This document shows, one piece after another, positions 16,436 through 24,113 of a DNA stretch of 40,006 nucleotides (positions are counted from its first letter, which is position 1; the number at the start of each line of letters is the position of its first letter). Made by a program: the position numbers and the translations under genes. Where the stretch lies: assembly GCA_948485625.1 (NCBI GenBank), contig CAOMRW010000019.1, positions 1 through 40,006 on the forward strand. The letters run 5' to 3'. Below the pieces are notes generated by a model. That model had not been told where the DNA came from, made no database searches, and worked only from the letters and a program-made list of their open reading frames with translations. The stretch comes from an uncultured Clostridia bacterium. GTDB taxonomy: Bacteria; Bacillota; Clostridia; TANB77; CAG-508.

Positions 16436-17785
16436 TTATAAACCTGCTGCTGAGAATAAGAATCCTCCCATGTAAACTTGGATACATGGTCCAAGTACTA
16501 CTAATACGAAGAATATTAATACTACTCCTACAAATAAATACACAACTTCTGGTAATATTTTAACAATTTTTTGCATAATATTATCAATGTCAATTTCCAT
16601 GTATTCTACTAGTTTTGCCATCATTTCTGTTAGGTCTGTTTGCATACCTATTTTTAGCATTTCTGTTATCATGGATTTTGCTAATCCTGATTTTTCAAAT
16701 GGCTCAATCCATGAATCTCCTATAAGCATATTGTTTATAGATGTTTCTATTATTGATAATAGCACATAGTTTCCTATAACATTTTTACTTACTTCTATTG
16801 CTTCTTGTATTCTCATTCCATTTTCTAAGTTTAAAAGCATTGCTTTTAAGAATCTTGAAAAGTCTAATGCAAATATTAGTTGTCCAAATATTGGCATTTT
16901 ATATTTGAAATAGTGAAAATTGTATTTTCCTTTTGGTGTGTTTATATAAAATATTATTGCTGCTACTATTCCTAAAATTAGTATTGTTGGTAAATACCAA
17001 TATTTTATCATTCCATTTACAACACCTTGGAACCATAGTGTTACTGCTGGTAGTTCATCTGTTGATCCCATTTCATCATATACATTTTGTATTGCTGGTA
17101 TTGCTACTAATGTTCCTACAAATAACATTACTATTAATAATACGAATTGTACAATATTTGGTATTAATATGTTTTTTAGTTTTTTGTTTAATGCTGCTGT
17201 TGAATCTAGATATCTTACTGCTTGTTCTAGTGAGTTTGTAAGTGAACCTGATAATTCTCCTACTTTAATCATATTTATATATATAAATGGAAATACATCT
17301 GAATAATATTCCATTGTTGTATACATGTTTTCTCCAGCTTCAACTCCTGTTAAAATGTCTTCTAATATTCCTTTAAATGAGTAGTTTTCTGTACTATCTA
17401 TTATTGTTTTTAATGCATGTATATTGTTAAAATTGGCTTTCTTTAATAAATAGAAGTTTTGTGTAAATATAACTAAGTCTCTACTTGTTATTTTTTCTGT
17501 TTTTGATAAGTACATATTTATTTTTTCTTTTGTTGTTGTTGTTTTTTGTGTACTTACTTGTGTTGTATTTACATTTTTCATTATTTCTTCTATGTCTTTT
17601 ACATTTTTCTTTTTAGTCTTTTTCTTTTTAGCTGAATATGATACTTGTTCTATTGTGATAGGCATTAAATCATTGTCTTTTAATATTCTTAATAGTGTTT
17701 GTTTGTTTGCTGATTCAACCTTATTTCTAACCATCAAGCCTGTATTCGTTACAGCCCTATATACATATGTAGGCACTTTTTTCAC
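16436..17785 (-). CDS. pilC: type IV pilus inner-membrane platform protein PilC (GspF family)
   Basis: Integral membrane protein that couples the cytoplasmic ATPases to pilin addition. It shows two GspF domains (about 105-235 and 310-440), each with the LxxGxxxxxAlexs pattern (KANFNNIHALKTIIDS; LENGMRIQEAIEVSKN) and three transmembrane segments, plus an N-terminal region YRAVTNTGLMVRNKVESANK typical of the family. The open frame starts at a GTG (17785) with the Shine-Dalgarno sequence too close; a second GTG three codons in (17776) has AGGAAGTGA at better spacing and may be the real start. It is the last gene of the pilus operon, 32 nt after pilT. Confidence 0.9.
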   Translation of the reverse strand: MKKVPTYVYRAVTNTGLMVRNKVESANKQTLLRILKDNDLMPITIEQVSYSAKKKKTKKKNVKDIEEIMKNVNTTQVSTQKTTTTKEKINMYLSKTEKITSRDLVIFTQNFYLLKKANFNNIHALKTIIDSTENYSFKGILEDILTGVEAGENMYTTMEYYSDVFPFIYINMIKVGELSGSLTNSLEQAVRYLDSTAALNKKLKNILIPNIVQFVLLIVMLFVGTLVAIPAIQNVYDEMGSTDELPAVTLWFQGVVNGMIKYWYLPTILILGIVAAIIFYINTPKGKYNFHYFKYKMPIFGQLIFALDFSRFLKAMLLNLENGMRIQEAIEVSKNVIGNYVLLSIIETSINNMLIGDSWIEPFEKSGLAKSMITEMLKIGMQTDLTEMMAKLVEYMEIDIDNIMQKIVKILPEVVYLFVGVVLIFFVLVVLGPCIQVYMGGFLFSAAGL

Positions 17786-17817
17786 TTCCTTTTCTAAGTT
17801 TTAAACTTTTTATATCA

Positions 17818-18924
17818 TTATTGTTGCTTATTACTATCTCTTCTTATTTTCATTTGCATTATTGTTCTATTTAATATTTCAATATTTTTTTCTTCTATTT
17901 GTGCTTTAGCTTGCTCTAAAGTTATTTTGTCATTTACAAATAGTGTTGCTATTGAGTTTATTAATCCTATACTTCCTTTATCTGAACTTTGAATTGCATC
18001 TTCAATTTCAGATACACTTATTTTTTCTTTTCTTATTACTCCTGAAACTATATTATCTACAACCATTACTTCTGGTATTAATACTAGTTTTCCATCTCTT
18101 CCTTTTAACAGTCTTTGTGATACTACTAATTTTAATAATGATGATAATAGATATTTTATACTTGCTTGGTCTCTTACTTCATAGAAGTTTATCATTCTGT
18201 CTATTGTTTCTGCACAAGATTTTGTATGTAATGTTCCTATTACTAAGTGTCCTGATTCAGCCATTTCTATTGCGGCTTCCATTGTTACTTTATCTCTAAT
18301 CTCTCCTATTACTAGAATGTCACAGTCTTCTCTTAATGAGTTTTTAACACCATCACTAAATGTTAATGAATCTCTTCCTCTTCCAATTTCTTTTTGTACT
18401 ATTAGTGATTTTTTTGAGTGGTGTCTATATTCTACTGGGTTTTCTAGTGTTAATATTTTTTTGTTTTGTGTTTCATTTATTTCATTTACTAATGCATTTA
18501 ATGTTGTACTTTTACCTGAGTTTGTTTTTCCTGTTACTAATATTAGTCCTTGAGGTTGGTATGACATTCTTCTTATTATATCTGGTAGTCCTAATGATTC
18601 ATATGGTGGTAATGTATTTTTTATAATTCTTAATGTGCATAATGGTATATCATCTGATAATGATATGTTTACTCTTAGACGTATTCCGTTATATTCATAT
18701 GATGTGTCTAGTTTTCTTGTTGCATTAAATACTTCATCTTTATCAATATTACCTCTTACTAAATAATCATACATTTCATTCATATCATCTGCTGTTAAAA
18801 CTTCCATTTCTTCTATTGGTAATAATTCTCTAGAAATTCTAAGCATTGGTTTATTTCCTGCAATTAAATGTACATCTGATGCGTCTCTTTCTATAGCAAT
18901 ATCTAAAATCTTGTCCATGTTCAT
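17818..18924 (-). CDS. pilT: pilus retraction ATPase PilT
   Basis: Hexameric cytoplasmic ATPase that depolymerises pili. The N-terminal PAS-like domain starts DKILDIAIERDASDVHL; Walker A GKTNSGKST, Asp box CDILVIGEIRD and His box TLHTKS follow. The characteristic PilT arrangement (direct Walker A to His box spacing, no N-terminal T2SSE_N domain) separates it from PilB. The longest frame starts at 18966, but GAGGGGAAG lies before the ATG at 18924 (MNMDKILDI), so that start is used. Its presence implies retractable pili (twitching, adhesion or DNA uptake). Confidence 0.92.
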   Translation of the reverse strand: MNMDKILDIAIERDASDVHLIAGNKPMLRISRELLPIEEMEVLTADDMNEMYDYLVRGNIDKDEVFNATRKLDTSYEYNGIRLRVNISLSDDIPLCTLRIIKNTLPPYESLGLPDIIRRMSYQPQGLILVTGKTNSGKSTTLNALVNEINETQNKKILTLENPVEYRHHSKKSLIVQKEIGRGRDSLTFSDGVKNSLREDCDILVIGEIRDKVTMEAAIEMAESGHLVIGTLHTKSCAETIDRMINFYEVRDQASIKYLLSSLLKLVVSQRLLKGRDGKLVLIPEVMVVDNIVSGVIRKEKISVSEIEDAIQSSDKGSIGLINSIATLFVNDKITLEQAKAQIEEKNIEILNRTIMQMKIRRDSNKQQ

Positions 18925-18982
18925 GACAAACTTCCCCTCTCTTTTGTTTCTTTTATTTAATTTCAAATTTTAATAAGTATTT

Positions 18983-20620
18983 TTAGTATATAATTAATTG
19001 TCTATTTAGCTCTTCTAATGTAGTGTCTCCTTTTAATACTTTATTTATTCCATCCATTATTAATGGTTTATAATCTTCTTCTAATGCTTTATTTCTTATT
19101 TCTATTGTTGAAGCTCCTCTTACAATAAGTTCTTTTATTTCGTCTGAAACATTTAATATTTCAAAAACTCCTATTCTTCCATAATATCCAATATTATTAC
19201 ATTTGCTACATCCTATTGCTTCATATGTTTTTGCATTATCAAGATTTACTTCTTTTCCATATTTTGCTGCAAGTCTGCTTATTATTTCTTTTTCTTCTTT
19301 TGTGAATTCTCTTTCTTTTCTGCACTCTGGACAAATTTTTCTTACTAGTCTTTGTGATACTGTTGTTGCTAATGTACTTGCTATATCATAGTCTGATAGT
19401 CCCATTTTTCTTAATCTGTTTATTACTTCTATTGCATCTATTGTGTGTATTGTTGATAATACGTAATGTCCTGTTTGTCCTGCTTGTACAGCTATTTCTG
19501 CTGTTTCTTTATCACGAATCTCTCCAAGTAATATCATGTCAGGGTCTTGTCTTAAAACTGTTCTTAATGCTCCTGAGAATGTTGATTTATTTCCTATTTC
19601 TATTTGGTTTAATCCTTCAATTCTTATTTCAACTGGGTCTTCTATTGTTGTTATATTTATTTCTGGTGAGTTTAAATAATCTATTATACTATATAATGTT
19701 GTTGTTTTACCTGCACCTGTTGGAGCTGCAATTATTGTTATACTATTTTTCTTATTAAAGCTTTTCTTTAAGTCTTCTTGTGTTCCTGGATATCCTAATT
19801 CAAATATGTTTCTAATATTTTCATTTTTCTTTAATAATCTTAAAACGAATTTTTCTCCACATACATTTGGTTGTGATGAAACACGTATATTATAATCATC
19901 ATATAATAATATTCTACCATCTTGTGCGTCTTGCTTTTCTTGGTGCATGTTTGATATGGCTTTTAATCTTCCTATTACTTGTTGTTGTTTTTCTTTTGGT
20001 ATTTTTGCTTCTGTTAATAATTCACCATCTATTCTATATCTAACTCTTATTTCATCTGTAAGTGGTTCTATATGTATATCACTTGCTCTTTTTTCCATAC
20101 CTGTTCTTATTATACTATCAATTAGTTCAATCATTGTTCCTGATGATGTTGTTTTAGTTATATCTCCTGATGCTTCTGCTCCTAATGTGTCTAAAATTTT
20201 GTCTATGTCTTTTTCAAATGTTATGTATTGTTCCATTACAAGTCCTTTGTTTAATAATAACATTTTAATTGATTCTGTTTTTCCACCTACTATTTTATCA
20301 GTAAAACATACTTTTATTTTTCCACCATTTACTTCAAAAGGTATACATTTATTTTTTTTGCATAGTTCTAATGATATATAGTCTGTTGGTTTTATCTTTA
20401 AAGTTCTTGATGTTAATAATATACCTTTTTCACCTAATATATCTCCTATATTTTCTATTAGTACTTCTGCATCACAAACATTTAATATATGTAATATATC
20501 ACCTAATTTAACACTTGGATGTTGTCTTTGATATTCTAAAGCTTTTTCAATATCGGTCTCAGTAACTATTCCTCTTTTTACTAATTCTACACCTATTGGT
20601 AATCTTCTTCTCATTTCCAT
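18983..20620 (-). CDS. pilB: pilus extension ATPase PilB (GspE family)
   Basis: 545 residues with N-terminal MshEN/T2SSE_N domain (about 1-150), then the ATPase core: RASDIHIEP, Walker A APTGAGKTTTLYS, Asp box ILLGEIRDKETAEIA, His box STIHT, and a C-terminal tetracysteine zinc motif CPEC...CSKCNNIGYYGR. This order is standard for PilB. AAAGGATG precedes the ATG. It lies immediately upstream of pilT and pilC in the same direction. Confidence 0.95.
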   Translation of the reverse strand: MEMRRRLPIGVELVKRGIVTETDIEKALEYQRQHPSVKLGDILHILNVCDAEVLIENIGDILGEKGILLTSRTLKIKPTDYISLELCKKNKCIPFEVNGGKIKVCFTDKIVGGKTESIKMLLLNKGLVMEQYITFEKDIDKILDTLGAEASGDITKTTSSGTMIELIDSIIRTGMEKRASDIHIEPLTDEIRVRYRIDGELLTEAKIPKEKQQQVIGRLKAISNMHQEKQDAQDGRILLYDDYNIRVSSQPNVCGEKFVLRLLKKNENIRNIFELGYPGTQEDLKKSFNKKNSITIIAAPTGAGKTTTLYSIIDYLNSPEINITTIEDPVEIRIEGLNQIEIGNKSTFSGALRTVLRQDPDMILLGEIRDKETAEIAVQAGQTGHYVLSTIHTIDAIEVINRLRKMGLSDYDIASTLATTVSQRLVRKICPECRKEREFTKEEKEIISRLAAKYGKEVNLDNAKTYEAIGCSKCNNIGYYGRIGVFEILNVSDEIKELIVRGASTIEIRNKALEEDYKPLIMDGINKVLKGDTTLEELNRQLIIY

Positions 20621-20728
20621 AATAAATGCATCCTTTCTTTTGTTTTATTAATATATTTTATTCTTTCTTTTTTATTATACTATATTACTGTTATTTTTTG
20701 TTGATTTTTTTGAAATTACTATAATTTA

Positions 20729-21172
20729 CTATTTTTTTAAATTATATGTTATTGCATTATCATTTGTCATGTCTAAGCTTTTTGTTTTAAAATTAACTTT
20801 TAATGTGTTTTCTTCTTCATTTTTTATAAATTCACAGTCTTCTACATTTTGACAAATTCTAATTTTATTTTTGTAAATAGATTTATTTTGTTGATTAAAT
20901 GTGTATTGATTTCCACTCGCAAAGACAATATAACTTATTTTCATTCCTGATTCTTCTGATGTTTTGCAGTCTAGTATTTGATTATTTTGTTTATTAATTT
21001 CTTCTACAAACATACTAGAAAACTTAGTATATTGAGTATTATCGTCATTTATACTTCCCATATCTATATTTTTATAAAAATATGTTGTTAATGTTGATAT
21101 TACTCCTATAATTATAACCATTCCAATAACATAAATTATTAAGGATGTTACCGTTATACCTTTATTGTTCAT
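20729..21172 (-). CDS. minor prepilin (PilW/ComGF-like)
   Basis: 147 residues. NNKG|ITVTSLIIYVIGMVIIIGV is a prepilin leader plus hydrophobic helix; mature position 5 is Ser, not Glu. The rest is soluble with two Cys (DCK, CQNVEDC) and a beta-rich ending. AAGGGATAG precedes the ATG, supplied by a dispersed leader element. It lies between the PilV-like gene and pilB. The class is judged from gene order and size; the sequence itself is too divergent to name. Confidence 0.65.
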   Translation of the reverse strand: MNNKGITVTSLIIYVIGMVIIIGVISTLTTYFYKNIDMGSINDDNTQYTKFSSMFVEEINKQNNQILDCKTSEESGMKISYIVFASGNQYTFNQQNKSIYKNKIRICQNVEDCEFIKNEEENTLKVNFKTKSLDMTNDNAITYNLKK

Positions 21173-21179
21173 TTTCTAT

Positions 21180-21235
21180 CCCTTTCACTTCGTTTCGTTT
21201 ATCGTTATCCAAAAAATTTTTCTAATTTATTATCT
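21180..21235 (-). repeat. dispersed leader element (copy 3)
   Basis: On the minus strand AAAAATTTTTTGGATAACGA then TAAACGAAACGAAGTGAAAGG leads into the ribosome binding site of the minor pilin gene at 21172. It matches the elements at 3574-3640 and 3727-3764, including the T-run, the ACGAAG core and GTGAAAGG. Confidence 0.5.
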
Positions 21236-21322
21236 ATCAAATTTATATATTTATTCTAGATATATAAATAATTAAATTTTTGTTAAATTTTTTGTATGCA
21301 AAATCTCTCTTTTATTTTTAGT

Positions 21323-21757
21323 TTATTTCTTTTCAATATATGTTGAAAGATTTATATTTTTTTCTTTATTTCCTATTTTGTATGAGATTTCTACTGTTAT
21401 TTGTTTTACTAAATTAGATGTTTTTGTATTGTCATTTTTTATTAATACATAGTCTTTTATTAATATTTTTTTATGGTATCCTGAAAAAGTTCCTGTATTA
21501 TCCATTATATCTTTTTCTTCAATTATGTCTTCTTGACTAATTCCTTTGTTTTCATAATCATCAATATATCCTCGTGATTTTGCCTTTTCTATTTCTTGTA
21601 TTGCATATGATGTTGCTATTGTTTTTCTTTCTGCATTCTTTGAATTCAAATTTATATTTACTATTAAATTACCAATAACAGCTATAAAAATTGTTATTAT
21701 TATTATAGAAATTGCTATGTCTATTCCTGTTAATCCTTTTTCTTCTTTTATAAACAT
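21323..21757 (-). CDS. minor prepilin (PilV/GspI-like)
   Basis: 144 residues. EEKG|LTGIDIAISIIIITIFIAVIG is a prepilin leader; mature position 5 is Asp, the only acidic residue at this position among the prepilins in the window. The segment ATSYAIQEIEKAKSRGY resembles the AxxlAqexlE region of GspI/PilV minor pilins. AAGGGAG precedes the ATG. It follows the peptidase gene by 12 nt. Minor pilins of this class usually prime pilus assembly. Confidence 0.65.
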   Translation of the reverse strand: MFIKEEKGLTGIDIAISIIIITIFIAVIGNLIVNINLNSKNAERKTIATSYAIQEIEKAKSRGYIDDYENKGISQEDIIEEKDIMDNTGTFSGYHKKILIKDYVLIKNDNTKTSNLVKQITVEISYKIGNKEKNINLSTYIEKK

Positions 21758-21769
21758 TTTTCTCCCTTT

Positions 21770-22567
21770 CTATATAAGTTTTAAAAGTGTTAAAACAATA
21801 ATAAAGTATGTAATATTAAATATAGATAAAATTAGTCCTATTTTTATTTTTTTATTGTATTGTTCTTCTCTTTTTTTATTTATTAATTTCTGAAGAATTA
21901 AATATATTGATATTGTTAATAATGTTGCTATAGTTGTATTTATTGTTATATATTCTCCTGTGAATATTGCCATTATTAATATAATCATTAATAATGAATA
22001 TGTATAATTATTTTTATTTTTTTGTTTTGAGTTAATTCTATCTATTATTAAATTTAAAATAAGTAATATTAAATATATAACATATCTATATATACTAGTT
22101 TTCTCTATTATGTATAGATATACTATATACATAATTGAAATTATTATCCCATACATTAATACTGGTTTATTAATTGTTCTACTTTCTTTGTCTATTCCTG
22201 CCATTAATATTATAAATGTAAAGTATAGAACTAAAAATGCATATTCTACTATTTTTATTAATTGTAAATTATAAATGTTTAATTCCATTAAATATGCTAC
22301 CAGTACAAAAAATAATCCTGAAATTGTTTCTAATATTAAATATCTTGGTCTTATTTTTTGTTTGCAATATCTACATTTACCGCCTAAAAATATATAACTA
22401 AATACTGGTATTAAATCAAAGATATTTAGTTTATGATTACAGTTCGGGCAATATGAATGTGTATGAGTTATATCTTCATTTTTTGGTATTCTATATACTG
22501 CTAAAGTATAGAAGCTACCAAATGTTATTCCCATAATAAAAATTATTATATAAAAAAATATATCCAT
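21770..22567 (-). CDS. pilD: prepilin peptidase (A24 family), divergent
   Basis: Membrane aspartic protease/methylase that cleaves prepilin leaders. The N-terminal half is canonical: GSFYTLAVYRIP, then a cytoplasmic zinc site CPNC...CRYC, and the first catalytic Asp in GIDKESRTINK (about D126). The second catalytic motif of the family, GxGDxK, is not visible where expected (about residue 189; the text there is KNNYTYSLL); the only nearby Asp is D176 in LIIDRINSK. About eight hydrophobic segments. GAGGAATAA precedes the ATG. It is embedded in the pilus operon between the short pilin and minor pilins, so the assignment by context is strong even if the active site is odd. Confidence 0.8.
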   Translation of the reverse strand: MDIFFYIIIFIMGITFGSFYTLAVYRIPKNEDITHTHSYCPNCNHKLNIFDLIPVFSYIFLGGKCRYCKQKIRPRYLILETISGLFFVLVAYLMELNIYNLQLIKIVEYAFLVLYFTFIILMAGIDKESRTINKPVLMYGIIISIMYIVYLYIIEKTSIYRYVIYLILLILNLIIDRINSKQKNKNNYTYSLLMIILIMAIFTGEYITINTTIATLLTISIYLILQKLINKKREEQYNKKIKIGLILSIFNITYFIIVLTLLKLI

Positions 22568-22592
22568 TTGTTATTCCTCTATTTTTTATAAG

Positions 22593-22620
22593 AGGCATAT
22601 ACATTATTATGCATATGCCT
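22593..22620 (-). other. hairpin between short pilin and prepilin peptidase genes
   Basis: AGGCATAT (22613-22620 read on the minus strand) and ATATGCCT form a stem of 8 bp or more directly after the 72-residue pilin gene, with no real T-run. It fits a 3' stabiliser or partial terminator that would raise pilin mRNA relative to downstream genes. Confidence 0.45.
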
Positions 22621-22632
22621 ATTTGATTTTAA

Positions 22633-22851
22633 TTATTTAAGTTTATCTAATTCTTCGTTTATTTTTGTCTCGTAATCATTTAATATTGAGTTTTCTAAGT
22701 TTTGAGCATTTTCTGATGCATTTTTAGCATCTTTAGCTTTGTCAAATAATCCAGATCCTGTTAATGATGCTATAGATATACCAGCTAAGATTAATAGTAT
22801 GATTATTGTTATAACTAATGCTACTAATGTAATACCTTTTTGTGATTTCAT
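22633..22851 (-). CDS. short type IV pilin, likely major pilin
   Basis: 72 residues. KSQKG|ITLVALVITIIILLILAGISI is a prepilin leader plus helix, followed only by a charged helical tail (about residues 30-72: LFDKAKDAKNASENAQ...). Mature position 5 is Ala. There is no globular head domain, so the mature protein would be almost a bare helix of about 67 residues. GGGGGGAAAA precedes the ATG, and a stabilising hairpin follows. Position in the operon core and the strong signal suggest it is the main subunit; this is inference. Confidence 0.75.
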   Translation of the reverse strand: MKSQKGITLVALVITIIILLILAGISIASLTGSGLFDKAKDAKNASENAQNLENSILNDYETKINEELDKLK

Positions 22852-22934
22852 TATGGTTTTCCCCCCTTTTTCTTTAGATATAATATATATATACTATATT
22901 TATAAAAATAAATATAATGTTAATAACTATTTAA

Positions 22935-23363
22935 TTATTTTGTTCCTTTATTTGGAAGATATCCTGTGTTATCATTTGTATTTGTGTTATTATTATTATT
23001 TGTATTAGTATTTGAATTTGGTGTATTTGGTGTTGTTTGGTTGTTTTCACCATTGCCATTTCCAACTACTTCTTGTTGTACTGATTGAAATGGATTTTTC
23101 TTTCCTGGAACATATTCTTGTATTTTTTTATAATTATTCAAGTCTGTTGAATCTATTTGATAAGTTACTACTACTTGTGTGTCATCTACACTTGGGTCTA
23201 TTTGTAATTCTTGCTTTACTTTTTCAGGAGTAGTATAAGAAACTTTCTCTGGGATAATCTTGTTTGCTGGAACATATTCATATAGTAATACTCCTAAAAT
23301 CAATATTATTGCTATTGCTAATAATAATACTATAATAATTTCTTTTATTATATTTTTAGCCAT
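22935..23363 (-). CDS. pilus alignment-complex protein, PilP-like (tentative)
   Basis: 142 residues: an N-terminal transmembrane helix (IIIVLLLAIAIILILGVLLY), an extracellular segment with YVPGKKNPFQSV and an Asn/Thr-rich low-complexity tail. The KNPF motif and its position after pilN/pilO genes recall the RDPF motif of PilP/GspC-type proteins, but there is no C-terminal HR domain, as expected where no secretin exists. AAGGAG precedes the ATG. It may instead be a lineage-specific pilus accessory protein. Confidence 0.5.
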   Translation of the reverse strand: MAKNIIKEIIIVLLLAIAIILILGVLLYEYVPANKIIPEKVSYTTPEKVKQELQIDPSVDDTQVVVTYQIDSTDLNNYKKIQEYVPGKKNPFQSVQQEVVGNGNGENNQTTPNTPNSNTNTNNNNNTNTNDNTGYLPNKGTK

Positions 23364-23399
23364 ACTCTACTCCTTTCTCCATGTTTATTCATGCATTTT

Positions 23400-24113
23400 T
23401 TATTTTGTAGTATTATTTCCTACGGTATTATTTGTATTTGTTGTATTATTGTTTGTTTCTGTTGTGTTTTCATTTGTATTTGTTATGTCTGGGTTTGTAG
23501 GTGTAGTAGTTACAGTATTTGATGATATTCCATTAATACTAATATCTCTACATGTGAATGTTGCTTGAACTGTATTTCCATTTTCTGATGATGCCATCAT
23601 TTTAAAGTCTTCTATTTTGAATCCTAATTTTGAGTCATCTTCTATATTTGTTATAAATTCTTCAATTCCTACATAAGTTCCTGTTGCTGTAAAGTTTAAG
23701 TTATAAACATTTTGTGCTCCTGAAGAACTTCTAGTAACATCCATTTTTAATGTTACACCCTCACTTTTAGCATGATTTTCTATTCTAACATATAAAAATT
23801 CTATTTTATTTTCATATGATTGGTTTGCTGCTTGTACTTCACTGTCTGTACTAACATTTACCATATCTTCATATTTACTTTTTTCTGTTTCTAATTTTTT
23901 TATTGCTCCATTTAGGTCATCTATCTTTTTTTGATATTCTGTACTTGCTAATTTTGTTGCTTGTTTTACTGTTTCTTCTAATTTATCGTTTTCATCTTTT
24001 ATTTGTGTAATTCCTAATATTTCTAATCCACCTATTTGGAAGCCTTTTACTATTGTTATTCCTGTTAATATAATAACTAAAATAACTACTATGCTTAATA
24101 ATAATTTTTTCAT
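23400..24113 (-). CDS. pilO: pilus assembly protein PilO-like
   Basis: 237 residues: N-terminal transmembrane helix (LLLSIVVILVIILTGITIV), a coiled coil (about 40-85, DENDKLEETVKQ...YEDMV), then a ferredoxin-like fold with LNFTATGTYVGIEEFITNIE, the PilO signature region, and an Asn/Thr-rich tail. The ATG overlaps the pilMN stop (ATGA, 4 bp), which implies coupled translation. It would pair with the PilN part of the upstream fusion protein to form the inner-membrane alignment complex. Confidence 0.75.
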   Translation of the reverse strand: MKKLLLSIVVILVIILTGITIVKGFQIGGLEILGITQIKDENDKLEETVKQATKLASTEYQKKIDDLNGAIKKLETEKSKYEDMVNVSTDSEVQAANQSYENKIEFLYVRIENHAKSEGVTLKMDVTRSSSGAQNVYNLNFTATGTYVGIEEFITNIEDDSKLGFKIEDFKMMASSENGNTVQATFTCRDISINGISSNTVTTTPTNPDITNTNENTTETNNNTTNTNNTVGNNTTK

